From Sulfurimonas sp. (lineage in GTDB: Bacteria > Campylobacterota > Campylobacteria > Campylobacterales > Sulfurimonadaceae), in NCBI GenBank assembly GCA_003978465.1, contig QNZS01000041.1:1-43647 (forward strand): a stretch of 43,647 bases of DNA. The letters are read 5' to 3'. Below the pieces are notes generated by a model that did not search any database, was not told where the DNA came from, and saw only the letters and a program-made list of their open reading frames with translations. The translations under genes and the position numbers were made by a program. Below, piece after piece: positions 17,453-25,247 of this stretch. Position 1 is the stretch's first letter. The number at the start of each line of letters is the position of its first letter.

Positions 17453-17917
17453 ATGTTTGTTTCATCATATAGTACTTATGTCGATACCGCTGTTACAAAA
17501 AAGATTCAAGCCGATAGAGTTATAAAACCCATAAAAGAAATGGAATCTTTCGCTTCAAAACTTTTACAGAATAGACAAAAAAATGTTTTGACTAACTCTA
17601 AGATTCCTCTAAACTATGTCTCCAACTACAAGTTACTTAACAATCAACAACTCTTAGACCAACAGACAAATCAACAAATTACAACTACACTAAAGTTCTC
17701 AAAACTTAGTGCTATGAGTAAATCAAAAATATCATATGAAGAAAATACTAAAATGTTCTCTTTTCTTATAAAACCAAAAGGTACGATAAACCAAACACCT
17801 AAACTAGATAAAAATCTTCCTACCAAAGCACAAGAAGACCAAGAGTCCTTTATGAAAGTGAAAATGCTCAACACTTATATTGCTAACGATAACTACTTTA
17901 AAGTTACTGCAGCTTAA
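17453..17917 (+). CDS. Hypothetical protein, 154 residues, Gln/Asn/Lys-rich
   Basis: I do not recognise a family. The protein is hydrophilic with no signal peptide or membrane segment. It begins MFVSSYSTYVDTAVTKKIQ, a Ser/Thr-rich start like those of some flagellar and other exported proteins that lack a cleaved signal; this is only a resemblance. The middle (about 60-80) is rich in Gln and Asn. AAAGGAT 7 bases before the ATG is a good Shine-Dalgarno and a -10 lies upstream, so expression is likely. Its stop shares the bases TTAA (17914-17917) with the stop of the convergent ymdB-like gene. Confidence 0.65.
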   Translation: MFVSSYSTYVDTAVTKKIQADRVIKPIKEMESFASKLLQNRQKNVLTNSKIPLNYVSNYKLLNNQQLLDQQTNQQITTTLKFSKLSAMSKSKISYEENTKMFSFLIKPKGTINQTPKLDKNLPTKAQEDQESFMKVKMLNTYIANDNYFKVTAA

Positions 17918-18723
17918 GTCTCTAACCAAGCCTCACTCTTAATCACTTTTCCATCACAAAACTGTTTTATCTTATAAGCTTTAGTACACTTTCCACTTGA
18001 AAGTTCCATAATAGCAATTTGTAAAATACTTTTACACTTTTTTGGAATGTCAAAATGTCCTTTCATTCCTGTTAAAAAGTTCTTTAATGGTACTTTCTTA
18101 TCCATACCTATAACATTATCTCTACACCCTGTAAGGCCTATATCTGTTAGGTAGGCAGTACCCTTAGATATTTGAAAGTCATCTGTACTTACATGAGTAT
18201 GAGTACCGATGATTCCGCTCACTCTTCCTTGAAGTAACATCATCATCCCACGTTTTTCACTTGTAGCTTCTGCATGAAAATCTATAAAGATATTTGTAAC
18301 ACCCTCTTCTTCTAAACGCGTTACCTCTTTAAGTGCACAGCGAAAAGCATTATCTGAATAAGGCATACCATAGTGCCCCATAAGGTTAAGAACTGCTATC
18401 TTCTCACCATTTATTTCATATGTTTTACAACCAGTTCCACTTACTTCCTCAGGATAGTTGTGTGGACGAAGTAACTCATGTGTATCAAAAAGGGGGATAA
18501 TGTCTTTTTTATCCCAAGAGTGATTTCCCCCACTCATTACATCAATGCCATAGGAGAAAAGTTCATTACAGTTTTTAGCACCTAAACCAAAACCATGAGA
18601 GGCATTTTCATAATTAACTATGATAAAATCAAGCCCCTCATCTTCTCTTAATTTTGGTAAATACTTTTGAAGCATATCTCGACCTGGACGACCGACGATA
18701 TCTCCGATAAATGCTATTTTCAT
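17914..18723 (-). CDS. ymdB: YmdB-family metallophosphoesterase (TIGR00282)
   Basis: A 269-residue dimetal phosphodiesterase of the Bacillus YmdB type, which hydrolyses 2',3'-cyclic nucleotides in vitro. The metal ligands are recognisable: FIGDIVG with Asp8, NYENASHGFG near 37-46, GGNHSWD with Asn/His near 67-68, DFHAEATSEK near 148-157, and IGTHTHVSTDD near 172-182. The length is normal (about 260-270). The start at 18723 has only a purine-rich AAAAAAGAAAA upstream. Its 3' end meets the 154-residue hypothetical gene tail to tail. The partner pathway in Campylobacterota is not known to me. Confidence 0.93.
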   Translation of the reverse strand: MKIAFIGDIVGRPGRDMLQKYLPKLREDEGLDFIIVNYENASHGFGLGAKNCNELFSYGIDVMSGGNHSWDKKDIIPLFDTHELLRPHNYPEEVSGTGCKTYEINGEKIAVLNLMGHYGMPYSDNAFRCALKEVTRLEEEGVTNIFIDFHAEATSEKRGMMMLLQGRVSGIIGTHTHVSTDDFQISKGTAYLTDIGLTGCRDNVIGMDKKVPLKNFLTGMKGHFDIPKKCKSILQIAIMELSSGKCTKAYKIKQFCDGKVIKSEAWLET

Positions 18724-18752
18724 ATTTTTCTTTTTTAGAATTATATCGAAAT

Positions 18753-19088
18753 TTACTTTTTTCCATGTGCTAAATTACAAAGATATTCTTTTCTGATATA
18801 CTTAAATTCGTTACTATCTTTCATTCTTTGCGATATAGGTGTAAAAATTGGGACTAGGTCTGCATTCTTTTTATGTATAAAGTGATATGATTTTAAAGTC
18901 TTCAGATTTTTACTCACAACTTTAATGTCAGAATATTTATATCTATACATTATATTTAAACTGGCTAGTTTAGGGCACACCATTATCTCTACTTCATCTT
19001 TTTCTAAACTTTCCATCACTTCTTTAAAACTATTTTTATAAATTTTATCGTACTCTTTTGTTACATACTCTATAAACTTTTTACCTTT
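18753..19088 (-). pseudogene. Decayed periplasmic solute-binding-protein gene (C-terminal part only)
   Basis: A 111-codon open stretch with an in-frame TAA just upstream (19091-19089) and its first plausible starts only at GTG 19019 and ATG 19016. The translation looks like the last lobe of a type-2 periplasmic substrate-binding protein (SBP_bac_3 style): FKEVMESLEKDEVEIMVCP matches the 'LxxGxxDavv' helix-strand. The later FIHKKNADLVPIFTPISQRM then KDSNEFKYI matches the usual C-terminal helices. The N-terminal signal peptide and first lobe, more than 100 residues, are missing. It lies between ymdB and mfd on the same strand. A short expressed product from 19016 cannot be excluded. Confidence 0.6.
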
Positions 19089-19125
19089 TTAAGTCACTAA
19101 GAGAGTTGATAAAGATTTTTTATTT

Positions 19126-22116
19126 TTACAAAACCTTAGGTTTATTGTTACGCAGATAAAACAGAGTACACTTTATGATGTCATCATCATCTCTACTCTT
19201 AGACTGTATAGTCTCTTTTGCTTCGTTAGCATATGTAATCGTCACATTTTGTCCATAGTTACTAATGCTTTTTATCTTCTTATCAAGGGCTAAAAGTTTT
19301 ATAACCATAAGTTCAAAGAACTGTTTTGTTGGCATATCTAACTCACCAAAACGGTCTATAATCTCTTCTTCTATCTCATATATCTCTACAACACTCTCAC
19401 ACTGAGAAAGACGTCTATATATATCTAAGCGCAGCCTATCTTCAGTGACTACCTCATCTGATATATAAGCACTAATAGTAAGTTTTATATCTACCTTAGC
19501 ACGCTCACCCTCTTGAGTATTAGAGAGCTCTTTTATAGCATCTTCTAACATTCTTAGATAGAGTGAATAACCTATATTTTTGATATGTCCACTTTGAGCA
19601 TCACCTATAAGATTACCCCCACCACGGATTTCTAAGTCATGCTGGGCTAAAACACTACCACTTCCTAAAAATGAGTTAGACTCTAAGGCCAGTAGGCGTT
19701 TTTTTGCCTCATCTGTTAACCCTTCTTTATTTTTAACTATAAAATAAGCGAAACCCTCAACACTACCACGTCCAACACGGCCACGTAATTGATGCAGGTC
19801 TGCTATACCAAATCTATCTGCGCCATCTACTAAAATAGTATTTACCTTAGGCATATGGATACCCGACTCGATTATAGATGTTGCTATCATTAGGTCATAC
19901 TCGCCTGCTTCAAATTTTAGTAACTCTTTTTCAGTCTGTACTGCTGATATTTTAGAGTGAAGCATAACTATTCTAAGTTCAGGTAAAAGAGCTTTAAGTT
20001 CACCTAGTTTTATAGGCATATGATCAATGGAGTTATGAACATAAAAAATCTGTCCACCACGGCGAAGTTCCCTGAGGATAACTTCTTTTATAAGTTTCTC
20101 ATCATACTCTTTTACAAAGGTTCTCACACCTTGCCGTTCACTTGGAGCTGTAAGAAGTTGTGACATTGTTTTTATTGAGCTCATCGCTTGATTAAGCGAA
20201 CGTGGTATTGGAGTAGCACTCATTGAGAGTAGGTGTACATTATGATATAGCTCTTTTATACGCTCTTTTTGTTTTACACCAAACTTATGTTCTTCATCTA
20301 TTATCACAACTCCGAGTTTTTTAAACTCCAAACCAAAGAGAGAATGTGTCCCGACAACTGTATCTATCTCTCCAGATGCTAAACCTTTAATAATTGCATT
20401 TTTATCTTTTGTGCTTACAAACCTATCTAGTTTTGCATAACGAATACCAAGCTCCGAAAAACGCTCATCTAAAGAGCGCCAATGCTGTGCAGAGAGTAGT
20501 GTTGTTGGCACGATAAATGCAGACTGATAACCAGACTTAAAAGCTGCAAAAATTGTATTTAGTGCTATTTCTGTCTTTCCAAAACCTACATCACCACTGA
20601 GCAACCTGTCCATTATATTTCCCGTAGACATTTGTCCTAGTATATCTTTGACTGCGTTTATTTGGTCTTGTGTATACTCAAATCCGGCAAGTGCTTGAAA
20701 GTCTTTGAGTTGGGATTTATTTAGATTTATTTTTGGTGCTTTTATAAGTGCTCGTGCTGCGGCTGTGTTTACAATCTGACCTGCAATTTCAAGGAGACGT
20801 TTTCGTACCTTTGCTTTGAGTTTTCCAAAATTTCCTTTACCTAATCTATCAAGTACTGGTGTAGAACCTCCACTTGCTATGTAGCGGTCTATAAAATCAA
20901 GGTTTTCAACTGGTAGAAGAATCTTATCATCACCCACATACTTAATGACTATAAAGTCTTTTATACCACCAAGGATCTCTGTTTGCTCTATTGAATCAAA
21001 GATTCCTACACCATAATCCTCATGAACAACATAATCACCTTTTTTTAAGTCATCAAGTAAAATAGCACTTTTTCTACGTCTACGTTTTTTATCAGGCTTG
21101 TTAAGACTTATAACAATCTCATCAGGTGTTAAGATGTTTAAAATATAGCCTGCTGTCACCTGAGTGATATTTGAAGTATCATATATTCCAGCTTGTTTGA
21201 TAGTCGCTGTGTTTGCAGCTATGACAGTTATCTTTTTATCTCTATGTACATGTAAAAGATGTTCTGCATTTACTACAACAAGTTCTTTTACATCATCATT
21301 TTGAGGAAGAACTTCTAGATTAAAGTTTTCTCTACTAAGAACTGGATTATTTATACCATATGCATCTTTTAAAAGATTATCAAGGTTTTTACTCAGTCGA
21401 ACATTTTTGTTCTCTAAGAAATTCTCTGCACTCTTTTCTAAATGCCAGAATCCAAGAGAAGAGATGTCCTTACTCATAGCATCGAAATCACTATTTGTCA
21501 CCTTGGTACTTAAGGCATTAAAAGCTTGCTCATTTAGGGAGTAAAAAGCACTACGTATCTCTATAAGATCTAGTTCATCACCCAGTGTCCTTTGTGATTC
21601 AAGTTCAAACTCTTTTATCTGCTCTATTTCAGTATCAAAAAAGGATATACGAAAAGGATTTTTACTTGCAGGGATATATATATCTAAGATATCACCACGA
21701 TGACTTATTTCTCCCTCAACTTGTACCATGTCCACAAAGGTATATCCCCAAAAGAGCATCTGTTCTTTAAATAACTTGAGATTTACTTCACTACCGAACT
21801 CTAGTGTAGTTGTAGTGAATAACTCCTCTTTTGGTAAAGGAAAAAGAAGTGTTTTTAGGGGTGAGATAATGAGTGGTTTTTTCTTTGCTTTATGGTAGCA
21901 AGAGAGAGCAAAAAAAAGCTCGTGAAGTTCTTCTTTGTAAGAACGTAAGTCATCTCCATAACTAGCACGAAAATCTGGAAAAACAATTGTATCTTGTTTA
22001 AAATACTGTGTAACACACTCTAGTATTTCTGCCTCTTTAGCATCTTCACAGATTAGAACTTCAAGAGGCTCTTTATTTTCTGTTTTAAAGTAATTAAATA
22101 GTGCTGTTTGTGACAT
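19126..22116 (-). CDS. mfd: Transcription-repair coupling factor Mfd
   Basis: A 996-residue DNA translocase that removes stalled RNA polymerase and recruits UvrA. Domain order: UvrB-like N-terminal region (about 1-300); RNA-polymerase-interacting CarD-like domain (about 345-400) with GDYVVHEDYGVGIF; RecG-like helicase core with Walker A SGDVGFGKTE near 508, DEEH near 605, SATPIPR near 630 and GRVGRG near 782; and the C-terminal TRCF domain with ISAYISDEVV and IYRRLS. It is shorter than E. coli Mfd (1148), mainly in the N-terminal domains. Its ATG overlaps the bactofilin stop by one base (TAATG). The folC-M23-bactofilin-mfd order is as in H. pylori. Confidence 0.97.
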   Translation of the reverse strand: MSQTALFNYFKTENKEPLEVLICEDAKEAEILECVTQYFKQDTIVFPDFRASYGDDLRSYKEELHELFFALSCYHKAKKKPLIISPLKTLLFPLPKEELFTTTTLEFGSEVNLKLFKEQMLFWGYTFVDMVQVEGEISHRGDILDIYIPASKNPFRISFFDTEIEQIKEFELESQRTLGDELDLIEIRSAFYSLNEQAFNALSTKVTNSDFDAMSKDISSLGFWHLEKSAENFLENKNVRLSKNLDNLLKDAYGINNPVLSRENFNLEVLPQNDDVKELVVVNAEHLLHVHRDKKITVIAANTATIKQAGIYDTSNITQVTAGYILNILTPDEIVISLNKPDKKRRRRKSAILLDDLKKGDYVVHEDYGVGIFDSIEQTEILGGIKDFIVIKYVGDDKILLPVENLDFIDRYIASGGSTPVLDRLGKGNFGKLKAKVRKRLLEIAGQIVNTAAARALIKAPKINLNKSQLKDFQALAGFEYTQDQINAVKDILGQMSTGNIMDRLLSGDVGFGKTEIALNTIFAAFKSGYQSAFIVPTTLLSAQHWRSLDERFSELGIRYAKLDRFVSTKDKNAIIKGLASGEIDTVVGTHSLFGLEFKKLGVVIIDEEHKFGVKQKERIKELYHNVHLLSMSATPIPRSLNQAMSSIKTMSQLLTAPSERQGVRTFVKEYDEKLIKEVILRELRRGGQIFYVHNSIDHMPIKLGELKALLPELRIVMLHSKISAVQTEKELLKFEAGEYDLMIATSIIESGIHMPKVNTILVDGADRFGIADLHQLRGRVGRGSVEGFAYFIVKNKEGLTDEAKKRLLALESNSFLGSGSVLAQHDLEIRGGGNLIGDAQSGHIKNIGYSLYLRMLEDAIKELSNTQEGERAKVDIKLTISAYISDEVVTEDRLRLDIYRRLSQCESVVEIYEIEEEIIDRFGELDMPTKQFFELMVIKLLALDKKIKSISNYGQNVTITYANEAKETIQSKSRDDDDIIKCTLFYLRNNKPKVL

Positions 22117-22505
22117 TAAACTTTTGTTTTTTCGAGAGCTAGCTTAGCATCTTTTACTATTGAGTTTCCTTCAAAAATTCCCTTTGATCCAATAATGAGT
22201 TCAGAAGCAATAATCTCACCACATACATGTCCTGTAGCTTTAATCTCAACAGTTTTTGCATCAATACTACCCTCAATAAAACCTTGAACTACTAACTTCT
22301 CAGTTACAATACTACCCTTTACATGTCCATTTTTCCCAACATTTACTTCTTTAGATGATTTAATTATACCCTCTAGTTCACCGTCTATATATAAATTACA
22401 AGAGAGATTTATTTCTCCTTTAATTTTTGTGCCTGCGGTAATAATTGTTGTATTTGAGTTGCTTGTATTCTCAGATGGCCTGTCGCCATTATTAAAGATT
22501 GCCAT
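22116..22505 (-). CDS. ccmA: Bactofilin (CcmA-like cell-shape protein)
   Basis: A 129-residue bactofilin (DUF583) whose repeated beta strands form a polymerising beta-helix. The core runs from about 22 (TAGTKIKGEINL) to 118, with the typical periodic pattern of hydrophobic residues and glycines (GELEG, GHVKGSI, GFIEGSI, GHVCGEI). The short N-terminal tail starts MAIF, as I recall for H. pylori CcmA, which supports this ATG even though it lies 97 bp inside the upstream M23 gene. Known role of the family: with M23 endopeptidases it sets helical or curved cell shape. The next gene, mfd, overlaps by one base. Confidence 0.93.
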   Translation of the reverse strand: MAIFNNGDRPSENTSNSNTTIITAGTKIKGEINLSCNLYIDGELEGIIKSSKEVNVGKNGHVKGSIVTEKLVVQGFIEGSIDAKTVEIKATGHVCGEIIASELIIGSKGIFEGNSIVKDAKLALEKTKV

Positions 22506-23362
22506 GGTATTTTATTTTCCTTTTTAAATATCTCATCATAATTCTTTTGCGTCCACTTTATAAAGTAAAATGGATTTACATTTCTGTGTATAAATCTAAT
22601 CTCATAGTGCAAGTGAGGGCCATTACTTATCCCTGTGTTACCGGTGTATGCTATTAGTGTACCTTTTTTTACAAATGTACCTGATTTTACCACAGTTTTG
22701 TTTAAATGCCCGTAGTATGTTTTAAAGCCATATGCATGTTCTAGTATAACTAAACGTCCAAAACCACTTTTCTTATGATATCCTGACCACTCAACAATAG
22801 CATCTGCTGGAGCATAAACAGCTGTGTTCATAGCTGCTTTCATATCACTACCCCTATGAAATTCACGCTTATTTAATGTTGGGTGTGTTCTATACCCATA
22901 ACGACTAGTAATTCCATGGTACTCTATAGGAGAGCCATTTGGGATAAGTTGCATTAAAACTGCACGATGTTGTGAATCAATCTTTGTTGCACTGACTCTC
23001 TCCTCTATAGAAGATTGTGCCATTGGTTTAAGACCGATTAGTACCTCTATTTCGGAAAGTGAATCTGAGAGTTCGTGGAGTTCTTTTTTCTTTTTATCAA
23101 GAGAGTTATTTGTGACCTGCATGTTTTTTTGTAAGGCTAAGTTTGTCTCTTTAATATCTTGGTAGGCTTTTAAAACACCATCTCGTTTAAGTTCTATGAC
23201 TTCAACACTATGGTTAAGATAAAGAATAGTTCCTACAGCGATAAAAATCATACTTAGTATAAATACTGAAGCATATAAAAGTGCTTTTTTTACAAAATGG
23301 TGTACATTAAATTGTTTAACACCATTATCATCATGAATAGTAATTGTAAAATGATTATCCAT
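22409..23362 (-). CDS. Membrane-anchored M23 (LytM) peptidoglycan endopeptidase, Csd1/Csd2-like
   Basis: A 317-residue protein: cytoplasmic N-terminus (1-25), one membrane helix (about 26-48), a periplasmic coiled coil (about 52-108) and an M23 domain (about 140-270). The zinc ligands are His169 and Asp173 (HRGSD) and His252 of the HLH motif (250-252), with His220 in YGHL, so the site appears active. In H. pylori two such proteins (Csd1, Csd2) lie between folC and ccmA; here there is one. The start overlaps the folC stop by 8 bp. The last 31 codons lie inside the bactofilin gene in another frame and encode a tail rich in Gln, Leu and Lys. Expected role: trimming peptide crosslinks together with bactofilin. 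Confidence 0.93.
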   Translation of the reverse strand: MDNHFTITIHDDNGVKQFNVHHFVKKALLYASVFILSMIFIAVGTILYLNHSVEVIELKRDGVLKAYQDIKETNLALQKNMQVTNNSLDKKKKELHELSDSLSEIEVLIGLKPMAQSSIEERVSATKIDSQHRAVLMQLIPNGSPIEYHGITSRYGYRTHPTLNKREFHRGSDMKAAMNTAVYAPADAIVEWSGYHKKSGFGRLVILEHAYGFKTYYGHLNKTVVKSGTFVKKGTLIAYTGNTGISNGPHLHYEIRFIHRNVNPFYFIKWTQKNYDEIFKKENKIPWQSLIMATGHLRIQATQIQQLLPQAQKLKEK

Positions 23363-24500
23363 TCATCACCTTTAAAAAAGCTTCAGCTACACTAAATGAG
23401 CCAAATACTAAATATTTCTTACTTCTGTTTATATGTTTAAAATGAGAATGTTTAATACTCATGTCATCTAGTACTTTTTGCAATACCTTAACTGATACTT
23501 TTCTCTCATCTTTTATGTTTATAATTTCTACATCATTTATGATCGGTTTTAAAACACATAAAATTTCTTCATAGTTTTTATCTTTGTAACTATTATAGAC
23601 TAAAGTATATTTACACTCTTTTAAACTATCTACAATAGCTTTAGCAGCTAGAGTATTGTGTCCTACATCCAGTAAAATATTTTCACTTACCTGCGTTAAA
23701 CGCCCATAAAGTTTAGCATTATTAAAATCTTCTACTTTATACTCTATATTTAAGAACTTTAATGCACTTATTGCTAAGCAAAGGTTTTGGACTAGATAAG
23801 GTACAAGCTTATTATTATGAGTTATTGTTTTAATTTTTTTTCTATCTTTCTCTTGTATATATGTCTCAAGACCTTTGATTGAGATCCCATACTCTTCTTC
23901 TAAGTCTTGTGCTACTTCATATACTTGTTTATGCTTTTGAGCCGCTATTACTGCATGTTTTTGAACTGCCTTTAACTTGGTTGTAGCAATAGCTTTTATA
24001 GTTGAGCCTAAAAAGGCTTCATGGTCTATATCTATGGGTGTAACAAGTGTAAGTACTTTAGTAAATACGGCAGTAGCATCATGTTCACCTCCGAGTCCTG
24101 CTTCTAAGACAATATAGTCCATCTCTTTATATATAAGCATCGCTAAAAATGTTGTATACTCAAAATAACTGAGGGAATCTGCATCTTCTTTTGAGAGAAG
24201 ATGTAGAAGCTCTTTATGTGCACTGTTTAGTACATCAGTACTGACACAAGAGCCCTTAAGCCAAATGCGTTCATTAAACTCTAAAATATGTGGAGAAGTA
24301 TAGTGTCCAACATTATAAGAAAGGTTATGTAATGCTGTTGCTAAAAACCGACCAGTAGTGCCTTTACCATTTGTTCCAATGAGATGAATTATCTTAGGAA
24401 TTTTTAGTCTGTCTTTAATTTTTTCATATACTTTTGGCATACGAGTATAATCAATTTCATCATAAAAGAGAGGTTTATTGTTTAAAAAAGTCTCTAGCAT
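23355..24500 (-). CDS. folC: Folylpolyglutamate synthase / dihydrofolate synthase FolC
   Basis: A 381-residue Mur-ligase-like enzyme that adds glutamate to folates and makes dihydrofolate. Motifs: HLIGTNGKGTTGRFL (ATP loop), YTSPHILEFNERI, LEAGLGGEHDATA and DIDHEAFLG, followed by the C-terminal domain with LLDVGHN and YNSYKDKNYEEI. The frame is open upstream through ATG 24557. That extra stretch (MKILRETDTKGEAVFSEKV) reads as the end of a GGDEF domain rather than FolC, so I prefer the ATG at 24500 (MLETFLNNKPLFYDEIDY), where FolC similarity begins. The longer start does have a better Shine-Dalgarno, so a protein carrying 19 foreign residues may in fact be made. The gene overlaps the M23 gene by 8 bp. 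Confidence 0.93.
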   Translation of the reverse strand: MLETFLNNKPLFYDEIDYTRMPKVYEKIKDRLKIPKIIHLIGTNGKGTTGRFLATALHNLSYNVGHYTSPHILEFNERIWLKGSCVSTDVLNSAHKELLHLLSKEDADSLSYFEYTTFLAMLIYKEMDYIVLEAGLGGEHDATAVFTKVLTLVTPIDIDHEAFLGSTIKAIATTKLKAVQKHAVIAAQKHKQVYEVAQDLEEEYGISIKGLETYIQEKDRKKIKTITHNNKLVPYLVQNLCLAISALKFLNIEYKVEDFNNAKLYGRLTQVSENILLDVGHNTLAAKAIVDSLKECKYTLVYNSYKDKNYEEILCVLKPIINDVEIINIKDERKVSVKVLQKVLDDMSIKHSHFKHINRSKKYLVFGSFSVAEAFLKVMNG

Positions 24501-24714
24501 TACTTTTTCGGAAAATACAGCTTCACCTTTCGTATCTGTTTCCCTCAGTATTTTCATAAACTCTTCCCCACAAAAATGTCCAACAACATCAACTGTACGA
24601 CACTCTTTTTTTAGTATTTTTGTAAAAGGCTTCTGTATAAAAGTCCGGAGTAAGTAGTTTTTTCTCTAATTTTAATCTTTTAACTACATTATTTACAATA
24701 GCTTGAATTGTCAT
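24501..24714 (-). pseudogene. Remnant of a GGDEF (diguanylate cyclase) gene with internal deletion, reading into folC
   Basis: The first part opens at ATG 24714 after AAGGGA and reads MTIQAIVNNVVKRLKLEKK, then LLTPDFYTEAFYK, before ending at TGA. A second frame, read through about 24615 to 24501, gives ILKKECRTVDVVGHFCGEEF followed by MKILRETDTKGEAVFSEKV. This matches the heart of a GGDEF domain (xxRxxDxVxRxGGEEFxxILPETDxxGA), with Cys in place of the first Gly of GGEEF. The two parts are in different frames and the roughly 100 or more residues expected between them are absent, so the gene was shortened by deletion and is not a working cyclase. Its tail runs without a stop into folC. Confidence 0.65.
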
Positions 24715-24723
24715 TTCATTCCC

Positions 24724-25245
24724 TTATTTTACTTGTGAACCTTCTGCTGATACTTGTGTAATAAATGCTGAAATTGCTTTAAATGAACTAAACTTAATAG
24801 CATCAAAACGCTCTTTATCTGTGAGTACAGAGTTTGGAACAACAGAAAAGTCATATGTACCTCTTGAGGTATAGATCTTTTTGAGGTCTTTACTCTCTCT
24901 TGAAATCATTAAGGTTATTTTAGCACGATATGCGATAATAAAACCATCGGTGTTATACTGCAGTGGTGAATACGATGGAGTACTCATATTTATTACTAAA
25001 TGTGTTGTTGCATATCTTCTTTCAACTAAAGAGGCATGAAAAACTGCTATAATTGCCTTATCTACAGCATCCTTTACAATTAAACTGTTTTGAGGATCAG
25101 TTTGTGAAATAACTATACTTGTACTTATTTTATTTCCTAATATTTCCTTAGCATACTTAGAACTTGGTTTATACCCACAATTACTTATACTTACTGTTAT
25201 AATAATCACTAAAAGTAATATACTAATTTGTGAGTATTTTTTCAT
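24724..25245 (-). CDS. lptE: LptE-like LPS-assembly lipoprotein
   Basis: A 173-residue protein with an N-terminal hydrophobic segment (6-20) and candidate lipidation site Cys23 in SISNCGYKPS. CGYKP is typical of LptE, the outer-membrane plug of the LptD translocon. The position between leuS and folC matches the H. pylori HP1546 locus, as I recall it. The residue before the cysteine is Asn, which is unusual for a lipobox (normally Gly/Ala/Ser), so processing efficiency is uncertain. The body has alternating strands, as expected for the LptE fold. It follows leuS by 2 bp. Assignment rests mostly on the start motif and gene order. Confidence 0.75.
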   Translation of the reverse strand: MKKYSQISILLLVIIITVSISNCGYKPSSKYAKEILGNKISTSIVISQTDPQNSLIVKDAVDKAIIAVFHASLVERRYATTHLVINMSTPSYSPLQYNTDGFIIAYRAKITLMISRESKDLKKIYTSRGTYDFSVVPNSVLTDKERFDAIKFSSFKAISAFITQVSAEGSQVK

Positions 25246-25247
25246 AT

